The translations under genes were made by a program, and so were the position numbers. Positions 33,896-42,269 of a stretch of DNA of 44,306 nucleotides are shown piece by piece. Within the stretch, counting starts at the first letter, position 1; each line of letters begins with the position of its first letter. Under the pieces are notes generated by a model. The model saw nothing but the letters and a program-made list of their open reading frames with translations, had not been told where the DNA came from and did not search any database. The stretch is from Salibacterium halotolerans (GTDB lineage Bacteria > Bacillota > Bacilli > Bacillales > Marinococcaceae), in the NCBI RefSeq assembly GCF_900115625.1, contig NZ_FOXD01000027.1, forward strand, positions 1 to 44,306, given 5' to 3'.

Positions 33896-33934
33896 AAAAC
33901 TGCTGTGCCTCGTTACGGGCGCACAGTTTTTTTT
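33896..33934 (+). terminator. Terminator after ndoAI
   Basis: Hairpin with core arms CTGTGC / GCACAG and TTTTTTTT downstream. It separates ndoAI from the sigB operon. Confidence 0.8.
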
Positions 33935-33983
33935 GTTTCCATCTGTTATGCAAAATATTTCGTCGAAAATAAGAAGGATTTGT

Positions 33984-34012
33984 TTGCGCCCGGCAGAAAG
34001 TCATGAAATAAT
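33984..34012 (+). promoter_or_regulatory. Sigma-A promoter candidate of the rsb operon
   Basis: TTGCGC (33984-33989), a 17-base spacer and AATAAT (34007-34012) with an extended TG at 34004-34005. It lies upstream of rsbR, where the B. subtilis operon has its housekeeping promoter. Confidence 0.45.
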
Positions 34013-34095
34013 AGAGTCACAAGTATGCAACGAAAAGGAAAGCGATGTCCCATGTTTTAAGCGCAGTGCAAGTAGGATTGTGGAGGAGTTTATTT

Positions 34096-34917
34096 ATGCA
34101 GTCATCTGTCATTGAAATGGTCTATACCCACCGACACGAAGTGATAGAACAGTGGAAAGAAGAAATGATTAACATTCAGGAGGGTGAATTTACAAACGGA
34201 GCTGCACAGGCAGCAGTCACACGTACAAATGACGAATTTGCCGCACTGATCATCGATACCCTTGAAATGGATAAAGAAGAAGCACGGCTGCGGCTGCGCT
34301 CTTTTTCGGAACGCCTGATGTATTCCGGATGGCCGCTCAGTTATTTCACAAAAGGACTGCAGTTATTCCGGCGTGTCCTTCTCCGTTTCATGACTACTAA
34401 TGATACGATACCTTCCAGCAAGGTTTTTGAAACGTTTCAGGAAGTGGAAAACTGGATGGACGGTATAGTGAATCAACTGGTGGATGAATACACAGGTTCC
34501 TGGGAACATACACTTGAGCTTCAGAAGCTGGCACTGAAAGAATTATCCGCGCCTCTTATACCGGTCTTTGAAAATATCAGTGTCATGCCTCTGATTGGAA
34601 CCATCGATACAGAGCGCGCGAAACTGGTTATGGAAAATCTGCTGGAGGGCATTATTGAACACCGGTCGCAGGTGGTGTTGATCGATATAACCGGGGTTCC
34701 GGTAGTGGATACGATGGTCGCCCATCATATCATACAGGCGGCAGAGGCTGTCCGGCTGGTTGGGGCGGAGTGCATTCTTGTAGGAATCCGCCCGGAAATC
34801 GCCCAGACTATTGTCAATCTAGGCATTGATCTGGGGAAATTCCCGACAAAAAGCACGCTCCGCAAAGGGATTGAGTCAGGCCTGGAGCGGACGAACCGGC
34901 AGATTGTCAACCTATAA
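34096..34917 (+). CDS. rsbRA: Stressosome sensor protein RsbR
   Basis: A 273-residue protein close to B. subtilis RsbRA: an N-terminal helical globin-like half (about residues 1-145) and a C-terminal STAS domain (about 150-265). Both RsbT target threonines are kept: T172 in IGTIDTERAK and T206 in ITGVPVVDTMVAHH. With RsbS it builds the 1.8-MDa stressosome that holds RsbT until stress. Start: ATG at 34096 after GGAGGAGTTTATTT; upstream in-frame starts lack a binding site. First gene of the sigB operon. Confidence 0.95.
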   Translation: MQSSVIEMVYTHRHEVIEQWKEEMINIQEGEFTNGAAQAAVTRTNDEFAALIIDTLEMDKEEARLRLRSFSERLMYSGWPLSYFTKGLQLFRRVLLRFMTTNDTIPSSKVFETFQEVENWMDGIVNQLVDEYTGSWEHTLELQKLALKELSAPLIPVFENISVMPLIGTIDTERAKLVMENLLEGIIEHRSQVVLIDITGVPVVDTMVAHHIIQAAEAVRLVGAECILVGIRPEIAQTIVNLGIDLGKFPTKSTLRKGIESGLERTNRQIVNL

Positions 34918-34959
34918 CACACACGAATTGCAAAAGAGGAAGATCGGAGGGGTGAAGTC

Positions 34960-35316
34960 GTGCGCATTCCTATTTTAAAACTGAAACGATATTTACTGAT
35001 TTCCGTACAAGTGGACCTGGATGACCAAACCGCTCTTCAATTCCAGGAAGATCTATTAAATAAAATCCATCAGGAAGGATCGGCGGGTGTAGTCATTGAC
35101 CTGACGTCGGTTGATATGATTGATTCTTTCATCGCCAAAGTACTTGGTGATGTGGTGGAAATGTCCAATCTAATGGGGGCCAAAGTCGTACTTACCGGTA
35201 TCCAGCCCGGAGTTGCCATTACGTTGATAGACATGGGGATTATGCTTGAAGAGGTTCCGACAGCTCTTGACCTCGAACAGGGTCTGGACAAACTTCAACA
35301 GGAATTGGAGGCATGA
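34960..35316 (+). CDS. rsbS: Stressosome scaffold RsbS
   Basis: A 118-residue single STAS-domain protein. S56 in [14 protein letters not shown] corresponds to the serine phosphorylated by RsbT (S59 in B. subtilis). It forms the stressosome core with RsbR and sequesters RsbT. The GTG start follows GGAGGGGTGAAGTC. It sits 42 bases after rsbR and is adjacent to rsbT, whose binding site lies within its end. Confidence 0.95.
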   Translation: MRIPILKLKRYLLISVQVDLDDQTALQFQEDLLNKIHQEGSAGVVIDLTSVDMIDSFIAKVLGDVVEMSNLMGAKVVLTGIQPGVAITLIDMGIMLEEVPTALDLEQGLDKLQQELEA

Positions 35317-35318
35317 CA

Positions 35319-35732
35319 ATGAGTGTTCAATCCAACGTTGAAGTACACAGTGAATGGGGCATCGTTTCGGCTAGGCAGGCGGGACGGAATTTAGCAAAAG
35401 AACTGGGATTTGCAGGAGTGGATCAGGCAAGAATTACAACGGCTATCTCAGAACTTGCCCGGAACATATACCTGTACGCGGAAAAAGGTGAAATTGTGCT
35501 CGAAGGTATTGAAGGAAAAGAAGCCGGAGGCGTTAAGCGGGGGCTTAAAATCGTCGCAAAAGACCAGGGTCCCGGTATTAAAAGTATCCGGGAAGTGATG
35601 GAAGACGGATACACCACGTCAGGTGGACTGGGTGCCGGACTTCCGGGTGTGAAGCGGCTTATGGATGAATTTGATATTGACTCGATTACCGGGGAAGGAA
35701 CAGAAATAACAACGATAAAATGGCTCCGTTAA
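35319..35732 (+). CDS. rsbT: Switch kinase RsbT
   Basis: A 137-residue serine/threonine kinase of the GHKL fold. The N box is ISELARNIYLYAEKG (about residues 45-60). The G boxes are DQGPGIKSI and GGLGAGLPGVKRLMDEF. It phosphorylates RsbS and RsbR; once released it activates the phosphatase RsbU. Start: ATG at 35319, seven bases after GGAGG. Another ATG at 35313 overlaps the rsbS stop but is only one base from that site. Confidence 0.95.
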   Translation: MSVQSNVEVHSEWGIVSARQAGRNLAKELGFAGVDQARITTAISELARNIYLYAEKGEIVLEGIEGKEAGGVKRGLKIVAKDQGPGIKSIREVMEDGYTTSGGLGAGLPGVKRLMDEFDIDSITGEGTEITTIKWLR

Positions 35733-35751
35733 TGTTGGGGGGAATTAGGTT

Positions 35752-36765
35752 TTGGCTGATGCTTACCGTTTAATGCAGGAACAGTATGTAAAGATATTAG
35801 AGACCTATCTGCAGGAAAAAAATGAAACAGGATTATACCAGGCGCAGCAGTTCAGTAAAAAAGTTCTGGAAAACCAGATTTCCCCGGAAGAAGTAGTCAG
35901 TCTCCACATTGAAGCCCTTGAGCAGTTTTATCCGAATCTTCCACAGGGAGCCCGTGATTCTTTCGATTTTTTAATTGAAATTATGATGGGGTATGGTATG
36001 GCGTACCGTGAACATCAGATACTGAGAGACAAACAGAAAGAACTGGAATCTGAAATCAACGTAGCGGCGAACATGCAGCAGACGTTTCTGCCTGATGAGA
36101 TACCGGAGATGGACGAACTGGACATCGGTGTCATCAGTGTTCCCGCCTCGAAGATGAGCGGCGATTACTACCACTTTATTAAAGATGATAACGACTCTCT
36201 CGGCGTCGCTATTGCCGATATTATCGGAAAAGGAGTTCCGGCGGCGCTCTGCATGTCTATGATTAAGTATGGAATGGACAGTCTTCCCGAACAGAGACTC
36301 CAGCCGGGTGCTCTTTTGGAAAATCTCAACAGAGTGGTGGAACAGAACGTCGCTTCCAATATGTTTATTACAATGATGTATGGGTCCTATGATCCGCGTG
36401 TACATCATTTTTATTATTCAGGTGCCGGGCATGAACCAGGACTGTTTTACAACTACGCAGAGGACCGGTTTGAAGATCTCTATGCTAAAGGACTTGTACT
36501 TGGTCTGGACAGGGACACTAAATTCCGGGAATATCATAAGAAAGTGGAAGCCGGTGACTTTATTGTTCTGCTTTCTGACGGTGTCACGGAATGCCGTACC
36601 GATGAAGGCTTCATTGAAAGGGAAGAATTGACACGGATGATCCGGGAATACAGCCATCTTTCCGCACAGGAAATTGTCAACAACGTGTTCTACCAGCTTG
36701 AAAGACTGCAGGGATTCCGCCTGCGTGATGATTTTTCCCTGATCATTTTAAGAAGAAAGGTTTAA
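35752..36765 (+). CDS. rsbU: Serine phosphatase RsbU
   Basis: A 337-residue protein: an N-terminal helical RsbT-binding domain (about residues 1-85), a linker coiled helix (DKQKELESEINVAANMQQTFLP), and a PPM/SpoIIE phosphatase domain (about 115-335). Metal-binding Asp residues are in SGDYYHFI, VAIADIIGKGVPAALCM and LLSDGVTECR. It dephosphorylates RsbV-P. Start: TTG at 35752 with GGGGGGAATTAGG upstream; an in-frame ATG at 35773 has no site. Confidence 0.94.
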   Translation: MADAYRLMQEQYVKILETYLQEKNETGLYQAQQFSKKVLENQISPEEVVSLHIEALEQFYPNLPQGARDSFDFLIEIMMGYGMAYREHQILRDKQKELESEINVAANMQQTFLPDEIPEMDELDIGVISVPASKMSGDYYHFIKDDNDSLGVAIADIIGKGVPAALCMSMIKYGMDSLPEQRLQPGALLENLNRVVEQNVASNMFITMMYGSYDPRVHHFYYSGAGHEPGLFYNYAEDRFEDLYAKGLVLGLDRDTKFREYHKKVEAGDFIVLLSDGVTECRTDEGFIEREELTRMIREYSHLSAQEIVNNVFYQLERLQGFRLRDDFSLIILRRKV

Positions 36766-36785
36766 ACATAAAAACACAGGGGAAA
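36760..36785 (+). promoter_or_regulatory. Sigma-B-type promoter before rsbV
   Basis: GTTTAA (36760-36765, the last bases of rsbU), a 14-base spacer and GGGAAA (36780-36785). In B. subtilis the autoregulatory SigB promoter lies at this same place upstream of rsbV. The -35 box is perfect and the -10 box weaker. The leader to rsbV is about 100 bases. Confidence 0.6.
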
Positions 36786-36893
36786 GACATGAGCTAGAGT
36801 GCCGCAGATTCGCTTGTCTAACCTTTTTAACCTGCTTCAAGACGTTTAAATAAACGAATATCATCATGTCGTTTGATTATAGGAGGTACCTTT

Positions 36894-37220
36894 ATGAACC
36901 TTGATATCCGAACAGAAGAGCTGGATGGAGAGACCGTGCTGTTTGTCGGCGGAGAAATAGACGCCTACACAGCTTCGCAGCTCCGTGAATCCCTTCTGCC
37001 GCTTACAGAAAAGGAAGGAGCCGTCATCGTAGTGGATTTAACAGATGTGAATTACATCGACAGCACCGGCCTCGGCATTTTTATCGGTGCGCTGAAATCA
37101 GCCAACAGCAATGGCAGTTCGCTGCGCTTGACGGGACTGAATGACCGGGTAAAACGACTGTTTTCTATTACTGGTTTAGATGAAGTGATGGACATCGAAG
37201 AAGAGGAGGAAGCCCAGTGA
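36894..37220 (+). CDS. rsbV: Anti-sigma-factor antagonist RsbV
   Basis: A 108-residue STAS-domain protein. S57 in NYIDSTGLGIFIGAL is the regulatory serine phosphorylated by RsbW (S56 in B. subtilis). Unphosphorylated RsbV binds RsbW and frees SigB. Start: ATG at 36894 after AGGAGGTACCTTT; a TTG at 36873 in frame precedes that site. Confidence 0.95.
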   Translation: MNLDIRTEELDGETVLFVGGEIDAYTASQLRESLLPLTEKEGAVIVVDLTDVNYIDSTGLGIFIGALKSANSNGSSLRLTGLNDRVKRLFSITGLDEVMDIEEEEEAQ

Positions 37221-37711
37221 TGGATAAGAACGTATTGGACCACATTGAAATGAAAATTCCGGCCCGTGCGGAATATGTAGGTGTGGCCAGACTGACAGTT
37301 TCCGGAGTCGCCAGCCGCGCCGGCTATTCCTATGATGACATTGAAGATTTGAAAGTGGCAGTGGCCGAAGCCTGCACGAACGTGGTCGACCACGCTTATG
37401 AGGAAGACGGTTTTATCCGCATGATCTGTGACATATACCGGGACAAAATCGAGATTGTCATTGCAGACCGCGGACAGAGCTTTGATCTGGAAGATATGAA
37501 AAAAGGACTTGGTCCGGTTGACGCAGCCAAACCGATTGAAGACATGAGGGAAGGGGGTCTCGGACTCTTTCTGATAGACTCCTTGATGGACGAAGTAGAA
37601 ATCAACGGGGACAAGGGAGTCGCCATTGTGATGACGAAGTTCCTGCAAAGAGATGGGAGGGAACAGAATGTCAACGGAATCCCAGAAACAAATGCACAAA
37701 AGCAGCAGTGA
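37220..37711 (+). CDS. rsbW: Anti-sigma-B factor and kinase RsbW
   Basis: A 163-residue GHKL kinase that holds SigB and phosphorylates RsbV. The N box is DLKVAVAEACTNVVDHAY (about residues 40-57); the G1 box is IADRGQSFD, and EGGLGLFLIDSLMDEV follows. The ATG at 37220 overlaps the rsbV stop (TGATG) and has GGAGG 10 bases upstream; a GTG at 37217 in frame is an alternative. The 3' end overlaps sigB by 44 bases in another frame, as in B. subtilis. Confidence 0.94.
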   Translation: MDKNVLDHIEMKIPARAEYVGVARLTVSGVASRAGYSYDDIEDLKVAVAEACTNVVDHAYEEDGFIRMICDIYRDKIEIVIADRGQSFDLEDMKKGLGPVDAAKPIEDMREGGLGLFLIDSLMDEVEINGDKGVAIVMTKFLQRDGREQNVNGIPETNAQKQQ

Positions 37712-38471
37712 GCAGGATAATGAAAAAGTATACGAATGGATACGCCAGTTTCAGGAAGACCCCACTGAAGAAATTCAGACCAGGCTGGTAGAGCACTTTG
37801 AACAGCTGGTTCAGTCGCTGGCGCGCAAATTCTCCCGCGGTCAGGATCATGATGATGATTTGTACCAGGTGGGGATGATCGGACTGCTGGCAGCACTTCG
37901 TCGTTTTGATGACTCCTACAACCGCAGCTTTGAATCCTTTGCTGTCCCCACGATCGTCGGGGAAATTAAACGATTTATCCGAGACAAGACGTGGAGTGTC
38001 CATGTTCCAAGAAGAATTAAGGAGCTCGGCCCGCGGATCAAGAAGGCTGTGGAAGATCTGACCAGTGACCTGCAGCGCTCCCCTCAGGTCGAGGAGATTG
38101 CTTCTTATCTTGATGTAAGCGAAGAAGAAGTGCTGGAAACAATGGAGATGGGCAAAAGTTATCAAGCACTTTCTGTGGACCGTTCCATTGAAGCAGATCA
38201 GGAAGGCAGTGCCGTCACGCTGCTTGATCTTGTCGGTTCGACCGAAGAAGGGTACGAAAAGACGGATCAGCACCTGCTTCTCGAAAAAGCTTTTACCGTA
38301 CTTACCGACCGGGAAAAAGAGATACTTCAATGCACCTATTTTGACAATCTCAGCCAGAAAGAAACAGGAGAGCAGCTGGGTATCTCGCAGATGCACGTAT
38401 CGCGGCTGCAGCGCAGAGCCCTGCAGAAATTGAGAGATTCCATCAGAGTGGAACCATCGGAGTGTCTATGA
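37668..38471 (+). CDS. sigB: General stress sigma factor SigB
   Basis: A 267-residue sigma factor of the SigB/F/G family. Region 2 (about residues 35-105) contains DHDDDLYQVGMIGLLAALRRFD and FESFAVPTIVGEIKRFIRD. Region 3 follows with VPRRIKELGPRI. Region 4 (about 205-260) contains LTDREKEILQCTYFDNLSQKETGEQLGI and SQMHVSRLQRRAL (with a recognition helix). Start: ATG at 37668 after GGGAGGGAACAGA, inside rsbW. Confidence 0.95.
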   Translation: MSTESQKQMHKSSSEQDNEKVYEWIRQFQEDPTEEIQTRLVEHFEQLVQSLARKFSRGQDHDDDLYQVGMIGLLAALRRFDDSYNRSFESFAVPTIVGEIKRFIRDKTWSVHVPRRIKELGPRIKKAVEDLTSDLQRSPQVEEIASYLDVSEEEVLETMEMGKSYQALSVDRSIEADQEGSAVTLLDLVGSTEEGYEKTDQHLLLEKAFTVLTDREKEILQCTYFDNLSQKETGEQLGISQMHVSRLQRRALQKLRDSIRVEPSECL

Positions 38472-39073
38472 TGATTGAAAATCAAACCCATGCAAAAGTA
38501 GAAATCGCAGCCTTCCAGCAGGAAAAAGAAGGTGCCAACTGCTGCGGGGACGACTATGTGACGGTTGAAACCGACTCCTATTTTCTCTGCGCTCTCGCGG
38601 ACGGACTTGGCAGCGGGGAACCGGCATACCGGTCTTCGTCTGTTGCGATGGATATGGTCCGCAAATATCATGATCAGAGTATTGAAACCATGCTGCACCA
38701 ATGCAACCGGGCTCTTTTTCATGAGCGTGGTGTCGTAATTACGATACTGAAAGTTGATTTTGCGTTCAATGAGATCATTTACGGAAACATTGGGAATGTG
38801 GAAACGTATCTGTTTAACCAGGACGGGGTAATGAACCGGCCGATGCCGATGTCGGGTTATTTGTCGGGACGGCCGTTTAAATACCGGATGCAGCAGTACC
38901 CGATAGAGCAGGGAACTCATTTTGTCATGCACTCCGACGGCATCAAATTTTCAAAGTCCGACCGGGAGAAAATGAAACATGCCGGCTCTCCGCGTACGCC
39001 TATTCAGTACTTTGCGGAAAAAGCACAGGAACAAAATGATGATATTACCGTTGTTGTAGGACATATTACATGA
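38468..39073 (+). CDS. rsbX: Feedback phosphatase RsbX
   Basis: A 201-residue PPM-type phosphatase that dephosphorylates RsbS and RsbR, resetting the stressosome. Motifs are ALADGLGSGEPAYRSS (Asp metal ligand), IIYGNIGNVETYL, MHSDGIKFSK and ENDDITVVV-like (here QNDDITVVVGHIT). The start overlaps the sigB stop: ATG at 38468 or the adjacent ATG 38471; the binding site is GGAG at 38459-38462. It is the last gene of the operon. Confidence 0.92.
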   Translation: MMIENQTHAKVEIAAFQQEKEGANCCGDDYVTVETDSYFLCALADGLGSGEPAYRSSSVAMDMVRKYHDQSIETMLHQCNRALFHERGVVITILKVDFAFNEIIYGNIGNVETYLFNQDGVMNRPMPMSGYLSGRPFKYRMQQYPIEQGTHFVMHSDGIKFSKSDREKMKHAGSPRTPIQYFAEKAQEQNDDITVVVGHIT

Positions 39074-39074
39074 G

Positions 39075-39104
39075 GAGAGCCCGCCTGGAGCGGCTCTTTT
39101 TTTA
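39075..39104 (+). terminator. Terminator of the sigB operon
   Basis: Hairpin AGAGCC-CGC / GCG-GCTCT with TTTTTTT downstream, just after the rsbX stop. Confidence 0.85.
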
Positions 39105-39184
39105 TGAGGACGAATGGTTTTACGTTCATGTTATGATAATCAGGAAGGAACACGATTGCAGGGAAGGAAAGGAGCAGCACATAT

Positions 39185-41374
39185 ATGACAATGTCGGACG
39201 AGACGCAGAAGGTTTTACTTGAACATATTACAAAGGAGGTGAAGCTTCCGAAAGTCGCGGTGCATAACATTATCGAACTTCTTGAAGAAGGCAATACCGT
39301 ACCGTTTATCGCGCGTTACCGGAAAGAACAGAGCGGCGGTGCCGATGAAATACAGATTCGTGATGCACAGGAAGCATGGCAGTACGGCAGACAGTTGGAT
39401 GACCGGAAGCAGGAAGTGCTCCGTTTGATTGATGAACAGGGAAAATTGACAGAAGATCTGCGCGGTTCGATTGAGGCATCGGCGAAACTGCAGGAGGTGG
39501 AAGATCTTTACCGCCCGTACCGCCAAAAGCGGAGAACAAGAGCGGTGAAAGCCAGAGAAAAAGGACTCGAACCGTTTGCTGAATACATATATTCACAGCC
39601 GCGGGAAGGGGATATCGAGGCAGAAGCGGCATCGTTTATCTCACTGGAGCAGGAAGTCCACTCCGCCGAAGAAGCACTGCAGGGAGCCCGCGACATCATT
39701 GCGGAATGGGTGTCCGATAATGCGGAAGTCCGGAAGAAAATACGGGAACTTACTTCCCGGCAGGGCCGTATCGCCGCAGGGAAAAAAGCCAAAGCCGAAG
39801 ATGAGCAGGGCATTTATGAAATGTATTATGAGTATGAAGAACCGATCCGGAAAGTTCCTTCCCACCGAGTGCTTGCAATGAACCGCGGAGAGAAGGAAGA
39901 TGTTCTGAAGGTATCTCTTCAGATGACCGAAGATCCGGTTTTTTCATTCCTTGAAAAGCATGTGATTCAGCGTTTCGGCTCACCTGCTGTGCCTTATCTG
40001 AAAGAAGCCTATGAAGATGCGTATAAACGTCTTATTGCTCCTGCCATCGAACGTGAGCTCCGCAAGGAATTAACAGAAAAAGCAGAAGAACAGGCGATTC
40101 ACATTTTTTCGGAAAACCTGAAAAATCTGCTTCTCCAGCCGCCTTTGAAAGGAAAAGTCGTTCTTGGTGTCGATCCGGCTTACCGGACCGGCAGTAAATT
40201 GGCTGTTGTCAATGAAACAGGCAAAATGATGGAAGTGGGTGTTATTTATCCGGTTCCGCCAAAAAATGAAGTACAGAAAGCGAAGGCGAAAGTACAGGAG
40301 CTCGTGAAACGTTATGGGATTGAAATCATTGTAGTAGGGAATGGCACGGCTTCGCGCGAAACAGAACAGTTTATCGCTGATGTCATTCCGGAGCTTGAAA
40401 CAGATGTCTCCTACATGATTGTAAACGAAGCGGGAGCCAGTGTTTATTCCGCATCGACGCTTGCGCGGGAAGAGTTTCCGGAACTTGAAGTGGAAGAACG
40501 CAGTGCGGTGTCGATTGCAAGGCGGGTGCAGGATCCCCTGGCTGAGCTGGTGAAGATTGATCCGCAGTCTGTCGGAGTCGGACAGTACCAGCATGATGTT
40601 TCCCAAAGCAGGCTGCAGGAATCTTTGAAATTTGTAGTGGAAACAGCGGTTAACCAAGTCGGAGTCGATGTAAACAGTGCGTCCTCCAGCCTTTTGCAGT
40701 ATGTATCCGGCTTGTCCAAAGCGGTGGCTGATAATATTATCCTGGCAAGGGATGAAAAAGGTTCGTTTTCAAACCGGAAAGAGCTGCAGAAGGTGCCGCG
40801 GCTGGGTGCGAAAACATTTGAACAGGCGGCCGGTTTTCTGCGTATTCAAGGCGGAACCGAACCACTCGACCGGACGGCTATCCATCCGGAAAGTTACAGC
40901 ACAGCCTGGAAGCTGCTCGATGAGATAGATGCAGAAACAAAAGAAGCCGGTTCAGCCGAAATGAAGGAAAAGCTGGACTATTTGAATGTGAGGGAAGCAG
41001 CGGAAAAGCTGCATGCAGGAGTGCCGACTCTCCGGGATATTATAGAAGACCTGAAACGCCCGAACCGTGACCCTCGTGACCAATTAGCAGCACCTATCTT
41101 GAAGAAAAGCGTCATGACCATGGATGACCTTGCGAAGGGAATGGAGCTGCAGGGAACGGTTCGGAATGTCGTGGACTTCGGTGCATTTGTGGATATAGGG
41201 GTGAAACAGGACGGCCTTGTCCACATTTCAAAACTTGCCTCCCGCTTCATCAAACATCCGATGGAAGAAGTCTCTGTTGGAGATGTTGTTACCGTTTGGG
41301 TGGAAGAGGTTGACCAGAAAAAGGGCCGGATTGCGCTTACGATGATTAAGCCGGCCCGGCAGACCGAAACGTAA
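39185..41374 (+). CDS. tex: Tex-family transcription accessory protein
   Basis: A 729-residue RNA-binding protein. The N-terminal Tex helical domain (about residues 1-190) contains VPFIARYRKEQSGGADE and LEEVEDLYRPYR-like (here LQEVEDLYRPYRQKRRTRA). A YqgF/RNase H-like domain (about 325-450) follows, with VLGVDPAYRTGSKLAVV. Tandem HhH motifs (about 490-560) include SASSSLLQYVSGLSKAVADNI. A C-terminal S1 domain (about 645-720) has GTVRNVVDFGAFVDIGVKQDGL in two parts. It acts on transcription or RNA quality control. It equals YdcI of B. subtilis. The ATG follows AAAGGAGCAGCACATAT. An extended -10 candidate TGTTATGAT lies at 39129-39137. Confidence 0.95.
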   Translation: MTMSDETQKVLLEHITKEVKLPKVAVHNIIELLEEGNTVPFIARYRKEQSGGADEIQIRDAQEAWQYGRQLDDRKQEVLRLIDEQGKLTEDLRGSIEASAKLQEVEDLYRPYRQKRRTRAVKAREKGLEPFAEYIYSQPREGDIEAEAASFISLEQEVHSAEEALQGARDIIAEWVSDNAEVRKKIRELTSRQGRIAAGKKAKAEDEQGIYEMYYEYEEPIRKVPSHRVLAMNRGEKEDVLKVSLQMTEDPVFSFLEKHVIQRFGSPAVPYLKEAYEDAYKRLIAPAIERELRKELTEKAEEQAIHIFSENLKNLLLQPPLKGKVVLGVDPAYRTGSKLAVVNETGKMMEVGVIYPVPPKNEVQKAKAKVQELVKRYGIEIIVVGNGTASRETEQFIADVIPELETDVSYMIVNEAGASVYSASTLAREEFPELEVEERSAVSIARRVQDPLAELVKIDPQSVGVGQYQHDVSQSRLQESLKFVVETAVNQVGVDVNSASSSLLQYVSGLSKAVADNIILARDEKGSFSNRKELQKVPRLGAKTFEQAAGFLRIQGGTEPLDRTAIHPESYSTAWKLLDEIDAETKEAGSAEMKEKLDYLNVREAAEKLHAGVPTLRDIIEDLKRPNRDPRDQLAAPILKKSVMTMDDLAKGMELQGTVRNVVDFGAFVDIGVKQDGLVHISKLASRFIKHPMEEVSVGDVVTVWVEEVDQKKGRIALTMIKPARQTET

Positions 41375-41380
41375 AAGGAA

Positions 41381-41428
41381 GCACAGCGGGAACATTCAAT
41401 AATTTGAATGGTCTCCCGCTGTGTTTTT
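41381..41428. terminator. Terminator after tex
   Basis: Hairpin CACAGCGGGA ... TCCCGCTGTG with an inner stem CATTCAA / TTGAATG and a T-run (TTTTT) on the plus strand. The end of the convergent cmpA gene is inside the stem. Confidence 0.82.
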
Positions 41429-41533
41429 CTGTTTCCATTGATAATGGAACCAGCACTGATTCAGGATGCGAACTTCGTGCCTGTTTTTTTCGAGAAACGC
41501 TTTTTTCATCTGTTTCATAAACCAGGCAGGCAT
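41396..41533 (-). CDS. cmpA: Cortex morphogenetic protein CmpA
   Basis: A 45-residue protein on the minus strand, easily missed because of its size. It begins MPAWFMKQMKKAFLEKN and continues RHEVRILNQCWFHYQWKQ, the pattern of B. subtilis CmpA. CmpA restrains spore cortex assembly as adaptor for SpoIVA degradation by ClpXP. The position between tex and ydcK is the B. subtilis position. The ATG follows AAAGGGGAAATCCGCA. Its presence argues that the organism descends from, and may be, a spore former. The last codons share DNA with the tex terminator. Confidence 0.88.
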   Translation of the reverse strand: MPAWFMKQMKKAFLEKNRHEVRILNQCWFHYQWKQKNTAGDHSNY

Positions 41534-41635
41534 TGCGGATTTCCCCTTTCGGCACGTAAAATAAAAACAGTACGACTGGTCTTTTCATTATATGAGAGAG
41601 GGTTTGTCAACATTTACAGGAAAGAGGTACAGAAC

Positions 41636-42106
41636 ATGAATCCATCCAGGCTGCAGCGGTTGACAGAAGACATATCGATGACTTTCTTTCAGCGTCCATT
41701 CAAGCATCGCGTTGTATTTAACAACAGACTGCGCACGACTGGTGGACGCTATATGCTCGGAACCCATCATATTGAATTAAACCCGAAACACTATGAACGA
41801 TTTGGAGAAGAAGAGCTTAAAGCCATTATTAAGCATGAACTTTGTCATTACCATCTTCATATAGAAGGAAAGGGATACCGGCATAAGGACAAAGATTTTA
41901 AACAACTGCTCGAAAAGGTGGGAGGAGCCAGGTACTGCACGGCGATGCCTGATCAGAAAAACCAGACCCGTACCCGTCACTATTATGAATGCTCGTCCTG
42001 CGGTGCGGCGTTTGAAAGAAAACGGAGGGTGAATACCGAAAAGTTTGTTTGCGGCCGCTGCGGCGGAACATTAAAAAAAATAGAAGAATCCCTTGACCGG
42101 GTTTGA
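41636..42106 (+). CDS. ydcK: SprT-family zinc metalloprotein
   Basis: A 156-residue SprT-like protein. The zinc motif HELCHYHLH (about residues 67-75) is HExxH with a third ligand further on (YRHKDKDFKQLL). A C-terminal zinc ribbon has CSSCGAAF ... CGRCGG (about 121-145). The related eukaryotic SPRTN degrades DNA-protein crosslinks; the bacterial role is unclear. The ATG at 41636 follows AAAGAGGTACAGAAC; the frame is open upstream but lacks a site. It equals YdcK in the tex-ydcK-tRNA neighbourhood. Confidence 0.92.
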   Translation: MNPSRLQRLTEDISMTFFQRPFKHRVVFNNRLRTTGGRYMLGTHHIELNPKHYERFGEEELKAIIKHELCHYHLHIEGKGYRHKDKDFKQLLEKVGGARYCTAMPDQKNQTRTRHYYECSSCGAAFERKRRVNTEKFVCGRCGGTLKKIEESLDRV

Positions 42107-42197
42107 GACCCCGTGTTACATTATAAAAGTCGCTTCACACAGGAGCGTACACATCAATGAATTATTGAAGACAATCGATAAAAAAACGATTAAAAAT

Positions 42198-42237
42198 AAC
42201 TCATTGACATTACATAATGGATTCGATACAATGAGTT
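42198..42237 (+). promoter_or_regulatory. tRNA operon promoter inside an inverted repeat
   Basis: TTGACA (42204-42209), a 17-base spacer and TACAAT (42227-42232). The 9-base arms AACTCATTG (42198-42206) and CAATGAGTT (42229-42237) reach into both boxes. The start is expected near 42239, 31 bases before the first tRNA. Confidence 0.82.
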
Positions 42238-42269
42238 TTGTCGCTGAAAGACAGCACTTTATTAAACAT

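Noticed and set aside
33819-34095. Search for a broken mazF/ndoA gene after the antitoxin
   Set aside because: No frame shows the MazF start pattern (RGDVYFADL, RPVLVIQND) in any register; the interval holds a terminator and a promoter instead.
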